The notes: generated from the sequence alone by a model not told the origin. DNA of 64,000 bases from Riptortus pedestris (GCA_019009955.1 CM032230.1:33510001-33574000); one strand, 5' to 3'. Shown: positions 22,301 through 35,925, counted from the stretch's first letter. Program-made: numbers and translations.

Positions 22301-25056
22301 AACTAATTTAGCCTCCATAAATAAAGATTCATCTCACTTTTATAAATTGACTTTACACTTTTAAACCACTTATTGAAAGGGGTTAAACGTGTATTTTGAT
22401 TGGGGTCTCCTAAAAAAGGAAAACCAGAAAATACAAATACATTAAGTCTCACTTCTATAATACCTTTGAACGTCATTATTGATCTACCTAGTGCTTTTAT
22501 TTTTTTTTTTAAATTCTTTACACCACATTTTCCAAATTATAAATATTTATTTACATATATTAAAGAAATGAAAACTGTTGTAATACATGGCGTTATACTT
22601 ACCGCCATAAACGAGCTGGGGGACTTACTTTTAAATAGAAACATATGCTTACAGGTACCTTTTTTAATACTGATTTCGTAAAAAATGAATTTAATAATAA
22701 TTTCTGTTATATATTTTTCAGCACCAAATATTCTTCAAATTTATGAAATATAGAAGTTTTCACATTTACCTACACAAGAGTTTTCATAGCACGTGCGTTA
22801 TATATATATACCTACATAAAAGAGGATTGTGGGCACACTTCTATCATATTATTGAACATACTATTTTTTATAAACTGTGATTAGAATATATTTTTCAGAA
22901 ATAGAATATAATTTCTTAAAATGAAATTTAACATTGCCATTTTAAATTTCAGGTCACTGCCACAAACAAGAGAATTCTTGAAGCTAGGATTAAACATGCA
23001 ATCTATTTTTAATGCTAAGGTGCAATATTTATTCAAGTTGATTGATTCAACATCAACAAGCTCAGTTCACTTAAACCTCTAATCCAGACCGATGATCTTA
23101 TGAAGGCGTTCGTGCTACTTGCAAAAAAAAGTTCCGAATGCCAAGGAGAACTTATAAATAGAATTTTAAATTGTATATATATAGGTTATATGTATAGTAT
23201 ATAGGTAATATAGTTTAATTTGGTTATTAGACAATTATTGAACCCTGACTAAACAGAGGCAGTGGGGCCCCAATCTCAGGTGCCAATTCTATCTAAGGTG
23301 CCCACATTGATCGATATATACTGCTCAAAAATGAATAGGGATATTCGTTATTTTTTCTTATCCTATTAATTTTAATTAAATCGATCTTAATAAAATTTCT
23401 TTTTATGGGGGAAAAAAGCAATAATTTCTAATAAATATTAATGATATTTATATTAAAAAAAAAAAAAAATATTATATTTTGTGGAGTCAAAAATCGGTGT
23501 TTCTGGGTCACGGACTACCTGTTAGATTAAATTGAAAATTTAAAGATTATGAATTGGACGAACCACCCCATGGGTGACAGTCCTAAAGTATAGTGGGGAG
23601 AAAAGAAGGATAAAAAAGAAAAAAAGAACTTCATGAGATCTTTGAGTTTTATTTATAAGGACTTACACTAATAGGACTGGTATGAAAAGTTAAATCATAG
23701 TAACAAAGATTTTTATGAATATGGGTTATGATAATCATAAATATCCTTGTTACCACGAGTATTATTGAAAAAGTTAAAAGAATATATTACATGAATAAAT
23801 TAATTATTTCAGACTATGAAATAAATAAATATAAATTTAAAATAATGACTTCTTATCACAAAAAAACACTCGTTTCTTTCTTGATATATTTGAGGAATTA
23901 GTACTATAGTCATTAAAACAATAAGTATTTTAAATATAATGTATGCTCTACTCCACTACACTTACAAGATTGGGGTTTACTTTGAAGTCGAAATCATAAA
24001 TTCATCAATTTCCTAGATAATGTTAGTTGAGTGTAAAATAGCTGATGGTGTAGACGTAAAAACTAATTCTTGGCAATAAAACCTTGAAATATTCCAAATC
24101 TCCCAGTACATGCAATATTCCCTAGCTACCGATAGAGATAAAACGAGAAAAAGGAATTTAATCCTTGGAAGGTTTAATCCTTCCACGTGTTTTCCATTAG
24201 ACTAATTGTCCCCATCGAATTGAAATTCGGTTTTCCGTTCGACTAATCCAGGAACAAATGGATTAAGTTTATTTAAGGATTCTCTAATATTTTATCCTCT
24301 ACTTATTCTCATAATTCTTGAATTCTGAAAAAAGAGACAATTCCTCTTATTTTGTGTAATGGTTTTCCTCTTATTATAATTTGCTAAGGTTAATAAGATT
24401 GAATGTAATTATTGCAAAAATAAAGATAAGTTTACACCATTTGACCTTGAATGTATTATTGTTCGGAAAAGATAATATCTGAGACACTCATAATTATATT
24501 TTCTTAATATTCTGCTATTTCAATTAATATTCCATTCTTTAAATGCATGAATTTTTGTTTTAGTAGATTATGATATTCGTTTATTTTTATCAAATAATTA
24601 ATATATTTTCAAATACCTATTTATCTGTTTTCTATGTGATGCTCAAATATCTACTTCGTTATTGAACTTATTATTATTACTAAATAAAATAAATCCTGAG
24701 TTGTTCATTAAATCAATTCCTATTGGCTACATGGTAATTAAGTCTATTACCTTTTTTTAATAGTTTTGTAGCTTAAGAATTTTCATAGTGTGACATTTTT
24801 TGGAGCAGTTATCTTGATTATTTGCTATTCGATGTCTTCTCTAAAATGTCTCTATTTTATGAATTTATCTATTAATTTATTTGCGCTTAGAATAAATGTT
24901 TTGCTTAAAGCCACTTCAAGGTGTTATCAGAAAAATACAATCTTTTTCTGCCACTTTTGTAATCATTTATATTTATTCCAATAGGAAGGTGCCAACCGCA
25001 ATCCAAAATTTATGTAAACCCTGCATGAAGGGCTAACTTTAAGAATCAACTACATG
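22301..25056. other. Nothing recognised
   Basis: Very AT-rich. Frames at 22400-22681 and 24790-24984 are Phe/Leu/Ile-rich with no motifs. A poly-A run lies at 23455-23469. Confidence 0.4.
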
Positions 25057-26334
25057 AAATTCAAAATTTACTACTTCCGACTATGCTTCTGCTATTATAT
25101 AGAAATTCAGAATTTAAGGCATACGACTGTGTTCCTCCTATTAAATAGAAATTCAAAATTTACTACTTCCGACAGTTTGCCTACCATTACGAAGTAATTC
25201 AAAATTTGCTACATGAAACTGTGATCCTCCTGTTACATAGAAATTCAAAATTTGCTACATACCACTGCATTCCTCCTGTTACATAGGAATTCATAATTTG
25301 TTACTTACCACTGTATTCCTCCTGTTACATAGGAATTCATAATTTGTTACTTACCACTGTATTCCTCCTGTTACATAGGAATTCATAATTTGCTACTTAC
25401 CACTGTATTCCTGCTATTACATAGAAATTCATAATTTACTACTCACCACTGTATTCCTTCTGTTACATAGAAATTCAAAATTTGCTACTTACCACTACAT
25501 TCCTCCTGTTACATAGAAATTGAAAATTGACTACTTACCACTGTATTCCTGCTATTACATAGAAATTCAAAATTTACTACTTACCACTGTATTCCTCCTG
25601 TTACATAGAAATTCAAAATTGACTACTTACCACTGTATTCCTGCTATTACATAGAAATTCAAAATTGACTACTTACCACTGTATTCCTGCTATTACATAG
25701 AAATTCAAAATTTACTACTTACCACTGTATTCCTCCTGTTACATAGAAATTCAAAATTGACTACTTACCACTGTATTCCTGCTATTACATAGAAATTCAA
25801 AATTGACTACTTACCACTGTATTCCTGCTATTACATAGAAATTCAAAATTTATTACTTACAACTGTATTCCTGCTATTACATAGAAATTCAAAATTGACT
25901 ACTTACCACTGTATTCCTGCTATTACATAGAAATTCAAAATTTACTACTTACCACTGTATTCCTCCTATTACAGAAAAATTCAAAATTTACTACTTACCA
26001 CTGTATTCCTGCTATTACATAGAAATTCAAAATTTACTACTTACCACTGTATTCCTGCTATTACATAGAAATTCAAAATTTACTACTTACCACTGTATTC
26101 CTCCTGTTACATAGAAATTCAAAATTGACTACTTACCACTGTATTCCTCCTGTTACATAGGAATTCAAAATTGACTACTTACCACTGTATTCCTCCTATT
26201 ACAGAAAAAATCCAAAATTTACTACTTACCACTGTATTCCTCCTGTTACATAGGAATTCAAAATTTACTACTTACCACTGTATTCCTCATGTTTCATAGA
26301 AATTCAAAATTTACTATTTTTGACAGTCTTACTC
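25057..26334. repeat. 46-bp minisatellite, about 28 copies
   Basis: Contiguous tandem units, representative parts CTACTTACCACTGTATTCCT and GCTATTACATAGAAATTC, with a 46-bp period. The first four or five units are the most diverged, the middle ones nearly identical, and two subtypes (TCCTGCTATTACATAG and TCCTCCTGTTACATAG) alternate in runs, showing higher-order amplification. There are no spacers, so it is not a CRISPR-like array. Stops occur in all frames. Confidence 0.97.
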
Positions 26335-26465
26335 CTATTTTCTTGTCTTAATTATCTTTACCATTCATAATCTTTATGGACTTCAATTTACAGTCGAGTC
26401 GAATAATTCACCGAATGGGATATAAATAAAATTCGTAAAAATAGAAAACCCCTTATTCCACCTCT
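26335..26465. other. Unique flank of the minisatellite
   Basis: No features seen. Confidence 0.4.
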
Positions 26466-26790
26466 TATTATTGGCTGTCGTTCATTAAGGCGTCTGTCCC
26501 TGAGGGCGGTGAGCCATCACATATCCTATTCAGTAGGTTTCCATGGCAACAATGGCCACTGATAAGATCGTAATTAGCCTGTTAAATACCTAATTGGGGT
26601 GAGCTCCTCGTTATCAGTGATTATTAAAGTGCCTCTGACGAAGAATAGTCATCTCATATTTTCTGCTCGTTAAAGCTAATTTCTCTCTATAAACGAGATA
26701 AGTCCATTAACCGATTGATTGTAAATACAATATATGAGCCGCTCTTATCGGATGGAATGCACGCGAGGCAATAAAATGAAATTTTCTTTT
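26466..26790. promoter_or_regulatory. Candidate regulatory element with X-box and site cluster
   Basis: This GC-richer, high-complexity non-coding stretch stands out from its surroundings. GTTTCCATGGCAAC (26537-26550) fits the X-box bound by RFX factors. ACAATGG (26549-26555) fits SOX sites, GATAAG (26561-26566) and TTATCAG (26611-26617) fit GATA sites, and TAATTAG (26571-26577) and a nearby TAATTGG fit homeodomain sites. Clustering suggests an enhancer, but short motifs occur by chance and there is no neighbouring gene in view. Confidence 0.3.
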
Positions 26791-27105
26791 CATAAACAAT
26801 TCTAGAAGTTATCCTCTTTTAAATAAACTATCAACATTCCATCTGTCCAAAATTACTAGCCAACAGCTATCCTAGACTTAATACGACCAATCTGTTTTAG
26901 AGAGATCCCTCAATGAAAAGTAATTAAATGATAAAACTTTATTATATGGAACATGGAGGGTACATTTTTTCCAAGTACGTAAATTAGGATTGGCCAGACA
27001 GATCTATTAGATTTTCAACCACCTGTGCCTGCCCTCTCAACTCCAGACGGTTCTGAGAGATGATTTTCTTGTCAAATGAACAAAACGGTTAAAAATTATA
27101 TATAT
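26791..27105. other. Nothing recognised
   Basis: AT-rich unique sequence leading into a short TA run. Confidence 0.4.
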
Positions 27106-27606
27106 TGTTACGTTTATTACAAAAATAATAAACGTTGATAATTAGGGTCTTTTTGGATTGCAAAATTAAATAAAAAACTTTACAGATTTTATCACTGCAC
27201 AATTTATTTGACGGCGCACTACACACTTTTACACACATTGTAAATTATTCTTCACTACTAATCACAATATGCAGTCTTCATTACACGTTCTTATACACAG
27301 CACAATAGCTCTGATGATCATTAAACACGGTACTGCACTGATCTTCACTTAACACGGCAATGAAACTAAAAAAACACTAATCACTAAAAGATGCACTGAT
27401 GTTCACTAGCAAGGAAACTGAGAACTGACTAACTGCTGGCTGAATGGGAGGACATTATAGGCTAGAAGGTTCCCTGATTCCAACTTGCCCGCAGATTGGT
27501 GGGCACCTGGTCTGTCGTTTATACTGGTATAGATGCCAGCCTGATGACAAAATTTGTTTGCCTTAATTTTCTTTATAATTCTTAAATATGTAATAAAGCA
27601 TACGCA
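27106..27606 (-). mobile_element. Solo-LTR-like unit
   Basis: The unit starts TGTTACG and ends CGCA and lies between short TA runs. Its first 170 bp align with 33943-34110 ('TTTTGGATTGCAAAATTAAAT', 'ACTGCACAATT'). Read on the minus strand, two AATAAACG poly(A)-type signals lie near the end, which finishes CGTAACA, and a 'TATAATG' TATA-like box lies upstream. TG...CA ends and this order suit an LTR with U3-R-U5 on the minus strand. No internal retroviral-type genes adjoin it. No clear target duplication. Confidence 0.5.
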
Positions 27607-28587
27607 AATATATATATATATATGTCAAGTGAAAATTTGCTGAGCGATGGCTGAAAATCATCAACATGAGAGAAAAACCTTTCAGTTTTGGCGAAAAGAG
27701 TGTTTAGGGTACAACTGAACTACATTAAAGTTTTGCACATATATATTTAAAACGGGGAACAACACAACAAATAGCAAAAGCTGGTATGATATATTGTTCA
27801 TCTATTCTGAGAGTTAATTTGCAGTATACAATAGAAAATAAGTTTAAAAAAGAAAAAATACCTCAAGGAAATTGTTTTTGGAAAATAAGCTATTTAAAAG
27901 TAGAGTACACTAGAAAAAAAAACAAGCAAATAGAAAAAAAGGAAAGTGTTCTGGTCTCTCCGAAAGGGAGGAATAAAGATAACATAGATGCTTAAGAACC
28001 TGAGCAGATAAGAACTTATGGTTTCATGGTAGGGAAAAACGGTTAGAAAGAAAAGTAGATTTTTATACTAGAACATACTAAAATGTTTGTTAGCTACCCT
28101 TCATCATGAACAGACATTTTTACCAATTCTTGTCATCCAATAGATTGTTTCTTTTCGATGTCAATCCACTCAAATAAGAAAAACCCAAAGTAACTGCTAG
28201 CAAATGCCCCTTCGAATTCCACTTTACAGGGTTAACGCACATTGAAACACATTTGAACATATGAATCCATTGTCCACCACCCAAGAAGACATCAATGAGT
28301 AAGAGGATTAAACGAGGCCTTAAGAGGAATTTTTCTAGAGCAACCACAGCCGGAAGGTTGAGGAATTTCTTTGGAAGCTGGAATTTATCGAAATTTCTAC
28401 AAAGGGTTGGGAGTTTAAGTTGGAAAGACCTGCTGAACGCTCGATTATGGCCTACGTTCAAATAAAATATGATGAAATCTATGTTTTCGCGATCATAGAG
28501 TGTTGATATATTCGCGCGTGTTTGTGTGTATCTAATTTTATAGATCAAAATACAGAACTGACAAAAGAAAATATAGCTTCTGCTCCA
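27607..28587. other. Unassigned; 166-codon minus-strand frame
   Basis: A minus-strand frame of 166 codons (28620-28120) begins inside a HINE-like fragment and has no recognised motif. A plus-strand frame at about 28294-28467 (about 57 codons, basic) overlaps it. Neither convinces me. The rest is featureless apart from TA runs near 27610 and 27743. Confidence 0.3.
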
Positions 28588-28725
28588 AGAAAACGTTGAA
28601 AGCCTCTGAATTCTAAACAAACAAGTCTGCCAATTTCAGCCATTAACGAACTCGAACTTTCTTTTTACATAAAACGTTCAAATATCGAGTTTGGTAACGT
28701 TTAAACAAAAATTTCTCTCCTCACC
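28588..28725 (-). repeat. HINE-like fragments, two blocks joined
   Basis: 'TCTGAATTCTAAACAAACAAG' (near the hairpin end of the consensus) is joined directly to 'TTTCAGCCATTAACGAACTCG' and 'AATATCGAGTTTGGTAACG' (near the TA array), so the middle is deleted. Confidence 0.6.
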
Positions 28726-30172
28726 TTACATTTCACTAGAGTATTGCATACGCTGAAGAAAACTATTCCCCAGAATCACAACGAAGTCTTAAGCTTACTG
28801 CCGAAAGACATTTGTGCACTTTGTGCTGCACATTCTAATTACACTTGTACTGTTCTACATCCAACAGCTGTCATTTAGCCCTCCACCAACCACGTTGGTG
28901 AAGTTGGATGATTCGAATTAATAAACACTTTATTGAGCCCCACATCCTCAAAAACATATTAGCCAAGTAATCCTTCCCTCATGTTAAAAGGTATACCCCA
29001 AGAATTGATGGCAACACGAAGACCAACTAACATGATTGGAAAATGATTCAGGGAATTGGTCTTATTAAAAGAATGTGGAAGAAAATTTTTAACTCTCATC
29101 CCGATAGAAAATGTGAAATTCGGCAAATAAAAACTCCGCAGGAAAAAGTCTATTACAGAACCTAGCTGCCGTTGGGACTCTAAAAGAGCTCTGCCTTCTT
29201 TAAAATCCTTTCACCGTTTCATTAGGGCCCTGGACCACCACAATAGAACCAAATCTGATTCAATTTGTCCTATCTTTCTACTCTGACTTTATCTTGCTGG
29301 ATTACAGGAGCAGGGAAAATATTGATGAAAAGTCTTGGGAGGTCGGGCAAATATAACTCTATCCTCGAGAAATGTATGACTTAAGTCTCCAAATATCTGT
29401 CGTTAATTCGTGATTTTCAATAGACATGTCACAATTATTAGTCTTTTCTGCTTGAGACGTGTTATGAAGGAGTCATCAGGAAGAGTGGAAGATACTTCAA
29501 CTTGAGTGGTTAAGACCTGTGAAACGTGTACTATAGCTTACCTCATTTTGCTTTAACTGGATGAAAAAACTAATTCCTGGCAGAAACATTTTGTTACGCT
29601 ATAAATAAAAAAAACGAAAACAGTTTTCGATCAAGGACGAAAATTTGTAATAAACGTCCTGGTGTTCTTTTAAGAAACGATCAAGAATTGTATGAATAAA
29701 TCTTATTGACAGGCTAATTTATGTTTTATTCCCAAACACACACACACATGCTCTGGCAAAAGTCCACCCCGAAGGTAGAATAGCTGTTGGCTAGGAAGAA
29801 CGAAGTTGACAGACGGAAATCATGTATTATGTATGAGTCATATTCCATTTCCTTAGAAATCATTCCTCGCCTACGGAAAATGTCAAGTCAAACTGAATAT
29901 TTCATTTTTCTGCAGTTTATTTATCACCTGTATATACATTTTCTACAATGATTCCACCTTCGCCAATCATAGCTTTTCTGCAATGCATTACTACCTAGTC
30001 CCTAGCAGAATTACACTTTGTTTCTTCGTTGCAGTCATTTAATCTTTTTCGTCTTACATACTGAATTTAAAGATAAGTTTTAATACATAATGCTCGTTTA
30101 ATAATATCTTTAGTTTTACTCCCCACCTGATGGCCGGTTTAATATATCATATATCAAAGATTTCCTAACATA
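28726..30172. other. Nothing recognised
   Basis: Unique sequence of mixed composition. Short open stretches exist around 28740-28880 and 29040-29300, but I could not assign them. They might be old retroelement remains. Confidence 0.35.
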
Positions 30173-30750
30173 TCATTTTTGGAGGTTTATACTCAAAAAA
30201 ACTGGAGTAAAATCCATATTGGGGGAAAATCCAACCAATGTTGAGTTTGTGATATATGTTAAGGGGAGTTTAAAAATTTTCACACCAAGGAGTACCCCTT
30301 GCTGTGCTTCTTTTATAATTTCTGTTGACAGGTTTAAGTTCTTGGTGCCTATTATTGAGTTTTTGGCACGTACTATAATAACCGTAACTATGATAGTCCA
30401 CCTGGTATAGTTCTGTATGCTCAATAATTAATTATTGATATATTCTAAGTTGTTCGACTTAGGATTTTCGAATATTCTCATCATTGGGTACTGCAATGTG
30501 AATAATATCAGCAGTCTTATTGATCTTGTCAATAATGAGAATATCCGGTTTCTTATGATGCACAGTATTGTCAGTTATTATAGTTTCATCCCAATACATC
30601 TTTACATTATCTTTTTCCAATAATTTTTCTGGATTATAGCGATAATAAGCGACCTTCCTGTATGCCATGACGAATTTCTCTGCTAGAGCTTGATGGTATA
30701 CTTTTGTCTCGTTATTTTGGCTCAGTAGGTATTCGACCCAGCAAGTATTT
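30173..30750 (-). pseudogene. LINE relic: restriction-like endonuclease tail
   Basis: Minus-strand reading from about 30750 gives VYHQALAEKF, then AYYRYNPEKLLEKDN, 'MYWDETIITDNTVHHKKPDI' and 'LIIDKINKTADIIHIAVPND'. This is the pattern (YWDRTIITDR...RPDIxLIDK...LIDIAVPN) of the C-terminal region of a widespread class of LINE polyproteins with a PD-(D/E)xK-like endonuclease; PD and D of KPDILIID are the likely catalytic pair. After a stop and frame change, 30424-30270 continues with WTIIVTVIIV and 'IIKEAQQGVLLG', matching the family's last segment. Frame breaks show it is dead. It is cut at its upstream end next to the HINE-like copy at 30765. Confidence 0.7.
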
Positions 30751-30764
30751 CACATCCAGTGTTG

Positions 30765-30928
30765 AATGAACCAATAAGATTGGTTCTATACAATTTTTCA
30801 CTCCAACGTATAATAACAGAGATATTTCGAATTCTCAAAATCCCCCTCTTAACTCAATCCTCCCTCTAGTCCGATTTCTCCATTAACGAACGTGCGACAG
30901 CTAGAGCGTTAAAAGACAAACATATATA
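30765..30928 (-). mobile_element. HINE-like element, left part (split by Helitron)
   Basis: Blocks 'AATAAGATTGGTTCTATACAA' to 'GCGACAGCTAGAGCGTTAAAAG' and the start of the TA array. The Helitron at 30929 interrupts it inside the array, and its other part is at 32239. Confidence 0.8.
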
Positions 30929-32238
30929 TCTATATATATAGAAAATTGTAACCTCTGTCTGTACATTGATTTTTTCGCGAAAGTTCACGATAACTTTTCG
31001 TTTCACATGTCATAGACACCATAACTGCACTTGGTTTCTTTCGTGTATGTTTGTTTGTTACATTTTCACGCATAAACGGCCGAACCGAATTTTATGAAAC
31101 TTAGTATGTATATTACTACTAACCCAACTTAGACTTTAGGCTATATTAAAATTCTCTAAGACGATCAGGAGGCCTGAAATTAAAAATAGCGATATTTCGT
31201 TTCCTATTGGTTTTTGGGGAAATGTGCATATTACAAAAGTTGTTTATTTTGTTATTTAGAGTAACTTTTGTTATATACACTTTCGTCGTATTCCGAAATT
31301 TAAATGAGTTATACGCTTATAACTATAGCGGGAGTCAACAATATTATTTTGCACAAAAGACTCAACCGAACTAAATGAAACTCGGTATGTGAATTAGCAC
31401 TAACGCCTACATTAGAACAAGCCATGCCAACATTTATAGGCACGGGCAGGAGTGGGGGTTGTAAAGGAGGTCTGAATTTAAAAATGGCGATATTTCGTTT
31501 TCTATTCGTTTTTCGGAAAATATGAACATAACAAAAGTTGTTTATTTTGTTATTTAGAGTAACTTTTGTGATATTCATTTTTGTCTTTTAACAAAGTATA
31601 AACGAAATATACACTATAAACTAAAGCGGGAGTCAACTATTTTATTGGGTGCTAACGATTGAACCGAACTTAACAAAACTCGGTATGTCAATTAGCATTA
31701 ATTCTTTCATGATTATAAGCTATATTAACATTTTTAGGTTATAACGGGAGTGGCGGTTATAAAGGAGGCCTGAAATAAAAATTCGCGATATTTCATTGTC
31801 TATCTGTTTTTCGACAAACATGCACATAACAAAAGTTGTTTACTTTGTTATTTAGATTTACTTTTGTTTTATACATTTAACCAGGAACAATGTGTGGAGC
31901 ACGTAATTTGCCTATAAATATTGATATGCTCAACAATTTATTCTAATTTGATTTATGAGGTACCTCATCTGGAAAAATTAATTCAAATCTACGTTAATAT
32001 TTAGTCCTTAAAAACTGAAATCTATGCTTAATGCACAGGAGACGGGAAATATGACAATATGGAGGACAGTGAAGACTTACATAAAAAATTAATTTTATTA
32101 TTAACAAAGGCTAACAACGGGTATAAACCCCGAACACTGAGACGGGTAAATAGTGTGCAAAGTAAAGCCTTGCCAAAAAAATACCATCACCATCCAGCCT
32201 CAAATCAATTCCCGGGCGAAGCCGGGTATCTGAGCTAG
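30929..32238 (+). mobile_element. Non-autonomous Helitron (1.31 kb)
   Basis: The 5' end TCTATATATATAGAAAATTG follows an A, and the 3' end is the hairpin CCCGGGCGAAGCCGGG, eight bases, then CTAG, followed by T. These are canonical Helitron termini (A|TC...CTRR|T) and match the units at 54087, 55430 and 63256. The interior holds three imperfect copies of a roughly 300-bp module ('GTGGGGGTTGTAAAGGAGG', 'GCGATATTTCG', 'AACTTTTGTTATATACA'). No coding capacity. It would depend on a RepHel such as that at 57680. Confidence 0.88.
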
Positions 32239-32378
32239 TATATATATATACATAATGTTGAAGGGACCTCATTTTCGTCATCTCCTGGGTAGGATCGGTA
32301 GATTTTTAAGGGAATTTCTCGAAAATCACGCCATGATTTCAACATCAATAGCTGATTTCCCCTAAGGGAAATCTGTTA
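32239..32378 (-). mobile_element. HINE-like element, right part (split by Helitron)
   Basis: Resumes with the remaining TA run, then 'GGGACCTCATTTTCGTCATC' and the palindrome end at about 32353-32375. Together with 30765-30928 it forms one interrupted copy. Confidence 0.8.
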
Positions 32379-32399
32379 ATGGGGAATAGCTGGTGTCTG

Positions 32400-32455
32400 A
32401 TCAGCAATGGGAAATATACCTGATTTACCCAGCCCCTGTGAGTCGGACACTTTGA
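32400..32455 (+). repeat. HINE-like hairpin-end fragment
   Basis: 'GGGAAATATACCTGATTTACCC' with 'AGCCCCTGTGAGTCGGAC' is a degenerate terminal hairpin without the rest of the element. Confidence 0.5.
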
Positions 32456-32559
32456 GTAGCATAGAAAAATATTATGCAGTCAATCATGTTCCAAATTTAA
32501 TTTTCCAAAACTATTGTTTTGTACATGCTTTTTTCAACTCAAACATTAAGCGAGTCATT

Positions 32560-32595
<36 letters not shown>

Positions 32596-32744
32596 ATTTC
32601 ACCCTTAATGCCACACATTTACTCATCCGATTTGCACATTGTGTAACTGAGCCACTTAGCATCACATGTCCAACTCACATTTCGATGATTTCTGTGTACG
32701 TAGTTTTCTTTCAACGGGGGAAGATGGTGAATAGATCAGCGTGT

Positions 32745-32792
32745 CATTTCACGTCATTTACTTAGTTTTCGCAGCCCCTGCGTGATGGAAAT
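32745..32792 (+). repeat. HINE-like hairpin-end fragment
   Basis: 'TTAGTTTTCGCAGCCCCTGCG' followed by TGATGGA; a terminus only. An unrelated TA run lies at 32563-32592. Confidence 0.55.
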
Positions 32793-33239
32793 TCGTTATT
32801 TTTGTAGAATGTAGCTTTCTGATCCACCTGGGCACACGGATCGTGATTGTACTGAACTAGAAAAAGATAGAAAGGTCACCAGTGCAGAAGGCGAGGCGTA
32901 GTACAAAGAGGTATAGAAACAGTTCTTGAGACATTAGCTCGCAGCTCCGACCTGATGAAATATTCAAGACTATGCAAATTCCTTACAACTCCCTTACATT
33001 GGTGATAATCCACTCATCGCCGTAGATGGCTTTCTTTGGTAGATTCCACGGTGAGGTATTCTTACATAAATGTCACCGCCTCTGAGTTACATCCCCGTCG
33101 CTGCCGGATCGAAGAAGGATTGTTATTCAGATCTTAAACAACCATGAATATATTGTCTTACCGTCAAATGTATTCTTCTGTTCAATTATACTGGGAAACA
33201 ATTCTTAAGGTAGTATGTAGTCCTTCCTCACATTTAAAA
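32793..33239. other. Nothing recognised
   Basis: Unique sequence, no credible frame. Confidence 0.4.
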
Positions 33240-33892
33240 GATAATTTATTTATTTATTCTTACAGTAATCGCATTTCGCAACTGGGGCGATTGAGCGACG
33301 TATCAGTTAAATGTATATCGTTATTTTATCATATTGACGCAAGTATGCTCATTTCTGCAAAATATTTTCAGTATTGTCCTTCATTTTAATGTTTTGAAAA
33401 TGTTGTTATGTTTCAAGTCGTGTAATACGCGGTCTATATACTGGCTACAGTCATGTAGTAATTCAGTCAGAGTGTATGGTAGGTGTATGACAGTCCTTAG
33501 GTAGCAGTCAGTATATGTTTTATAGTAAGTCTAAAGTTACAGTGTTGGCAGTAGGGTTCCTCTTCTCCAATACGTAAGCGTGAGTCAGTCGTGAATGGCC
33601 AGATCTTAACCTCGCTAAAAGACGAAAGAAGAATTTTTGACGAAGGCCATTCACAAAGTATATGATTCAGTTCTTAAACTGTTTAAACAAAGATTTCTGC
33701 CATTAATTCGGTATCATTTGTTTTTCTTGGGCTTGAATATCTTGGTGTGTACAATATGGGAAATCATGAGGTCTTTTTTGAGTAGCTGATTTGGCGAGTT
33801 CGCCTACTTGTGTGCTTTGTCTAATATTTGTACGCCCGGGTAACCAGTACATTGTTTTTTTTTGCGTAATATGTACGACATGAGTTAATGTG

Positions 33893-33942
<50 letters not shown>
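33240..33942 (-). pseudogene. RNase H LINE relic, second copy, 3' part
   Basis: This is the reverse complement of the family at 11580-12300. Its 3' end is clear: 'GCCCCAGTTGCGAAATGCGA' then TTACTGTAAGAATAAATAAATAAA-like tail (plus strand 33246-33290). Reading minus from 33850, 'MYWLPGRTNIRQSTQVGELA' and then, at 33620-33540, 'RSGHSRLTHAYVLEKRNP'-like sequence with frame breaks. The (AATA)n tail agrees with I-like LINEs. The copy continues upstream at 35753-35905 beyond two inserted elements. Confidence 0.7.
33895..33942. repeat. (TA)n microsatellite at LINE/LTR junction
   Basis: TA array in the RNase H LINE, at the same LINE position as 11530-11588. The LTR-like unit begins right after it. 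Confidence 0.95.
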
Positions 33943-33944
<2 letters not shown>

Positions 33945-34516
33945 TAACGTTTTATTACTAAACCAGTAATAAACGTTGTTAATAAGAGTTCTTTTGGATT
34001 GCAAAATTAAATACTCACAAGTTTCACAGTTTTTATGACTGCACAATTAATTTCACAATGCACAATACACTTGGTAATTATTCTTAATTACTACTCACAG
34101 TAAGCACTGATAAGCGTCACTGTTCTTCAGATTACACAGTCCAATAAGTCACTCACTGTCACTGAAGTACACCAAAAGACGGCACTGCACTGTCCTTTAC
34201 TTCGCGGCACTGCACTGTCTTAAACACGGCACAACACTGTTCTTCTTATAAAAACACTTTACCGCACTGCACTAAGTCGCACTGTAGCACCGAACGCACA
34301 TATGAGCACTTGAGAAGAAAACTCACTTGCTCGCGGCTGGCCGGTTCTTTATATAGATCGTCGACATACATCAAAGGGGAATTGGCTGGGCCCTTCGACG
34401 TCTGGACTGGAAGGGTCTAGTAGGAGCTCGACCCTCTGTCGGCTTCTTTGATCTACCTCGCACTTCCCAAATACGCGACTCTCTCTCTGCTAATCCTTCA
34501 TGTATTTAATTTTCGC

Positions 34517-34517
<1 letters not shown>
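33943..34517 (-). mobile_element. Solo-LTR-like unit, second copy
   Basis: Begins TGTAACG and ends TTCGCA, with (TA)n on both sides. The first 170 bp match 27106-27275. Minus-strand reading shows a TATA box TATATAAAG (plus 34347-34355), a downstream stretch rich in 'CAGTGC' motifs, AATAAACG near the end, and terminal CGTTACA. The far halves of the two units differ strongly, as U3 regions of related LTR families do. 575 bp. No internal domain; no clear target duplication. Confidence 0.55.

Positions 34518-34519
<2 letters not shown>

Positions 34520-34565
<46 letters not shown>
34520..34565. repeat. (TA)n between LTR-like unit and Helitron
   Basis: A pure TA array. The Helitron end CTAG abuts it. 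Confidence 0.95.
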
Positions 34566-35905
<1,340 letters not shown>

Positions 35906-35925
35906 TGTTATCATGAAAATAAAAA

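Noticed and set aside
25057..26334. Regular repeat array considered as CRISPR-like
   Set aside because: Units are contiguous at 46 bp with no unique spacers and the genome is animal; it is a minisatellite.
28120..28620. 166-codon minus-strand frame as a host exon
   Set aside because: It starts inside a repeat fragment, has no recognisable motif, and overlaps an opposing frame; chance cannot be excluded.
27106..34517. A complete LTR retrotransposon bounded by the two LTR-like units
   Set aside because: They are in the same orientation, but the 6.3 kb between them holds unrelated elements and no gag-pol genes, and their outer halves differ, so they are separate solo units.
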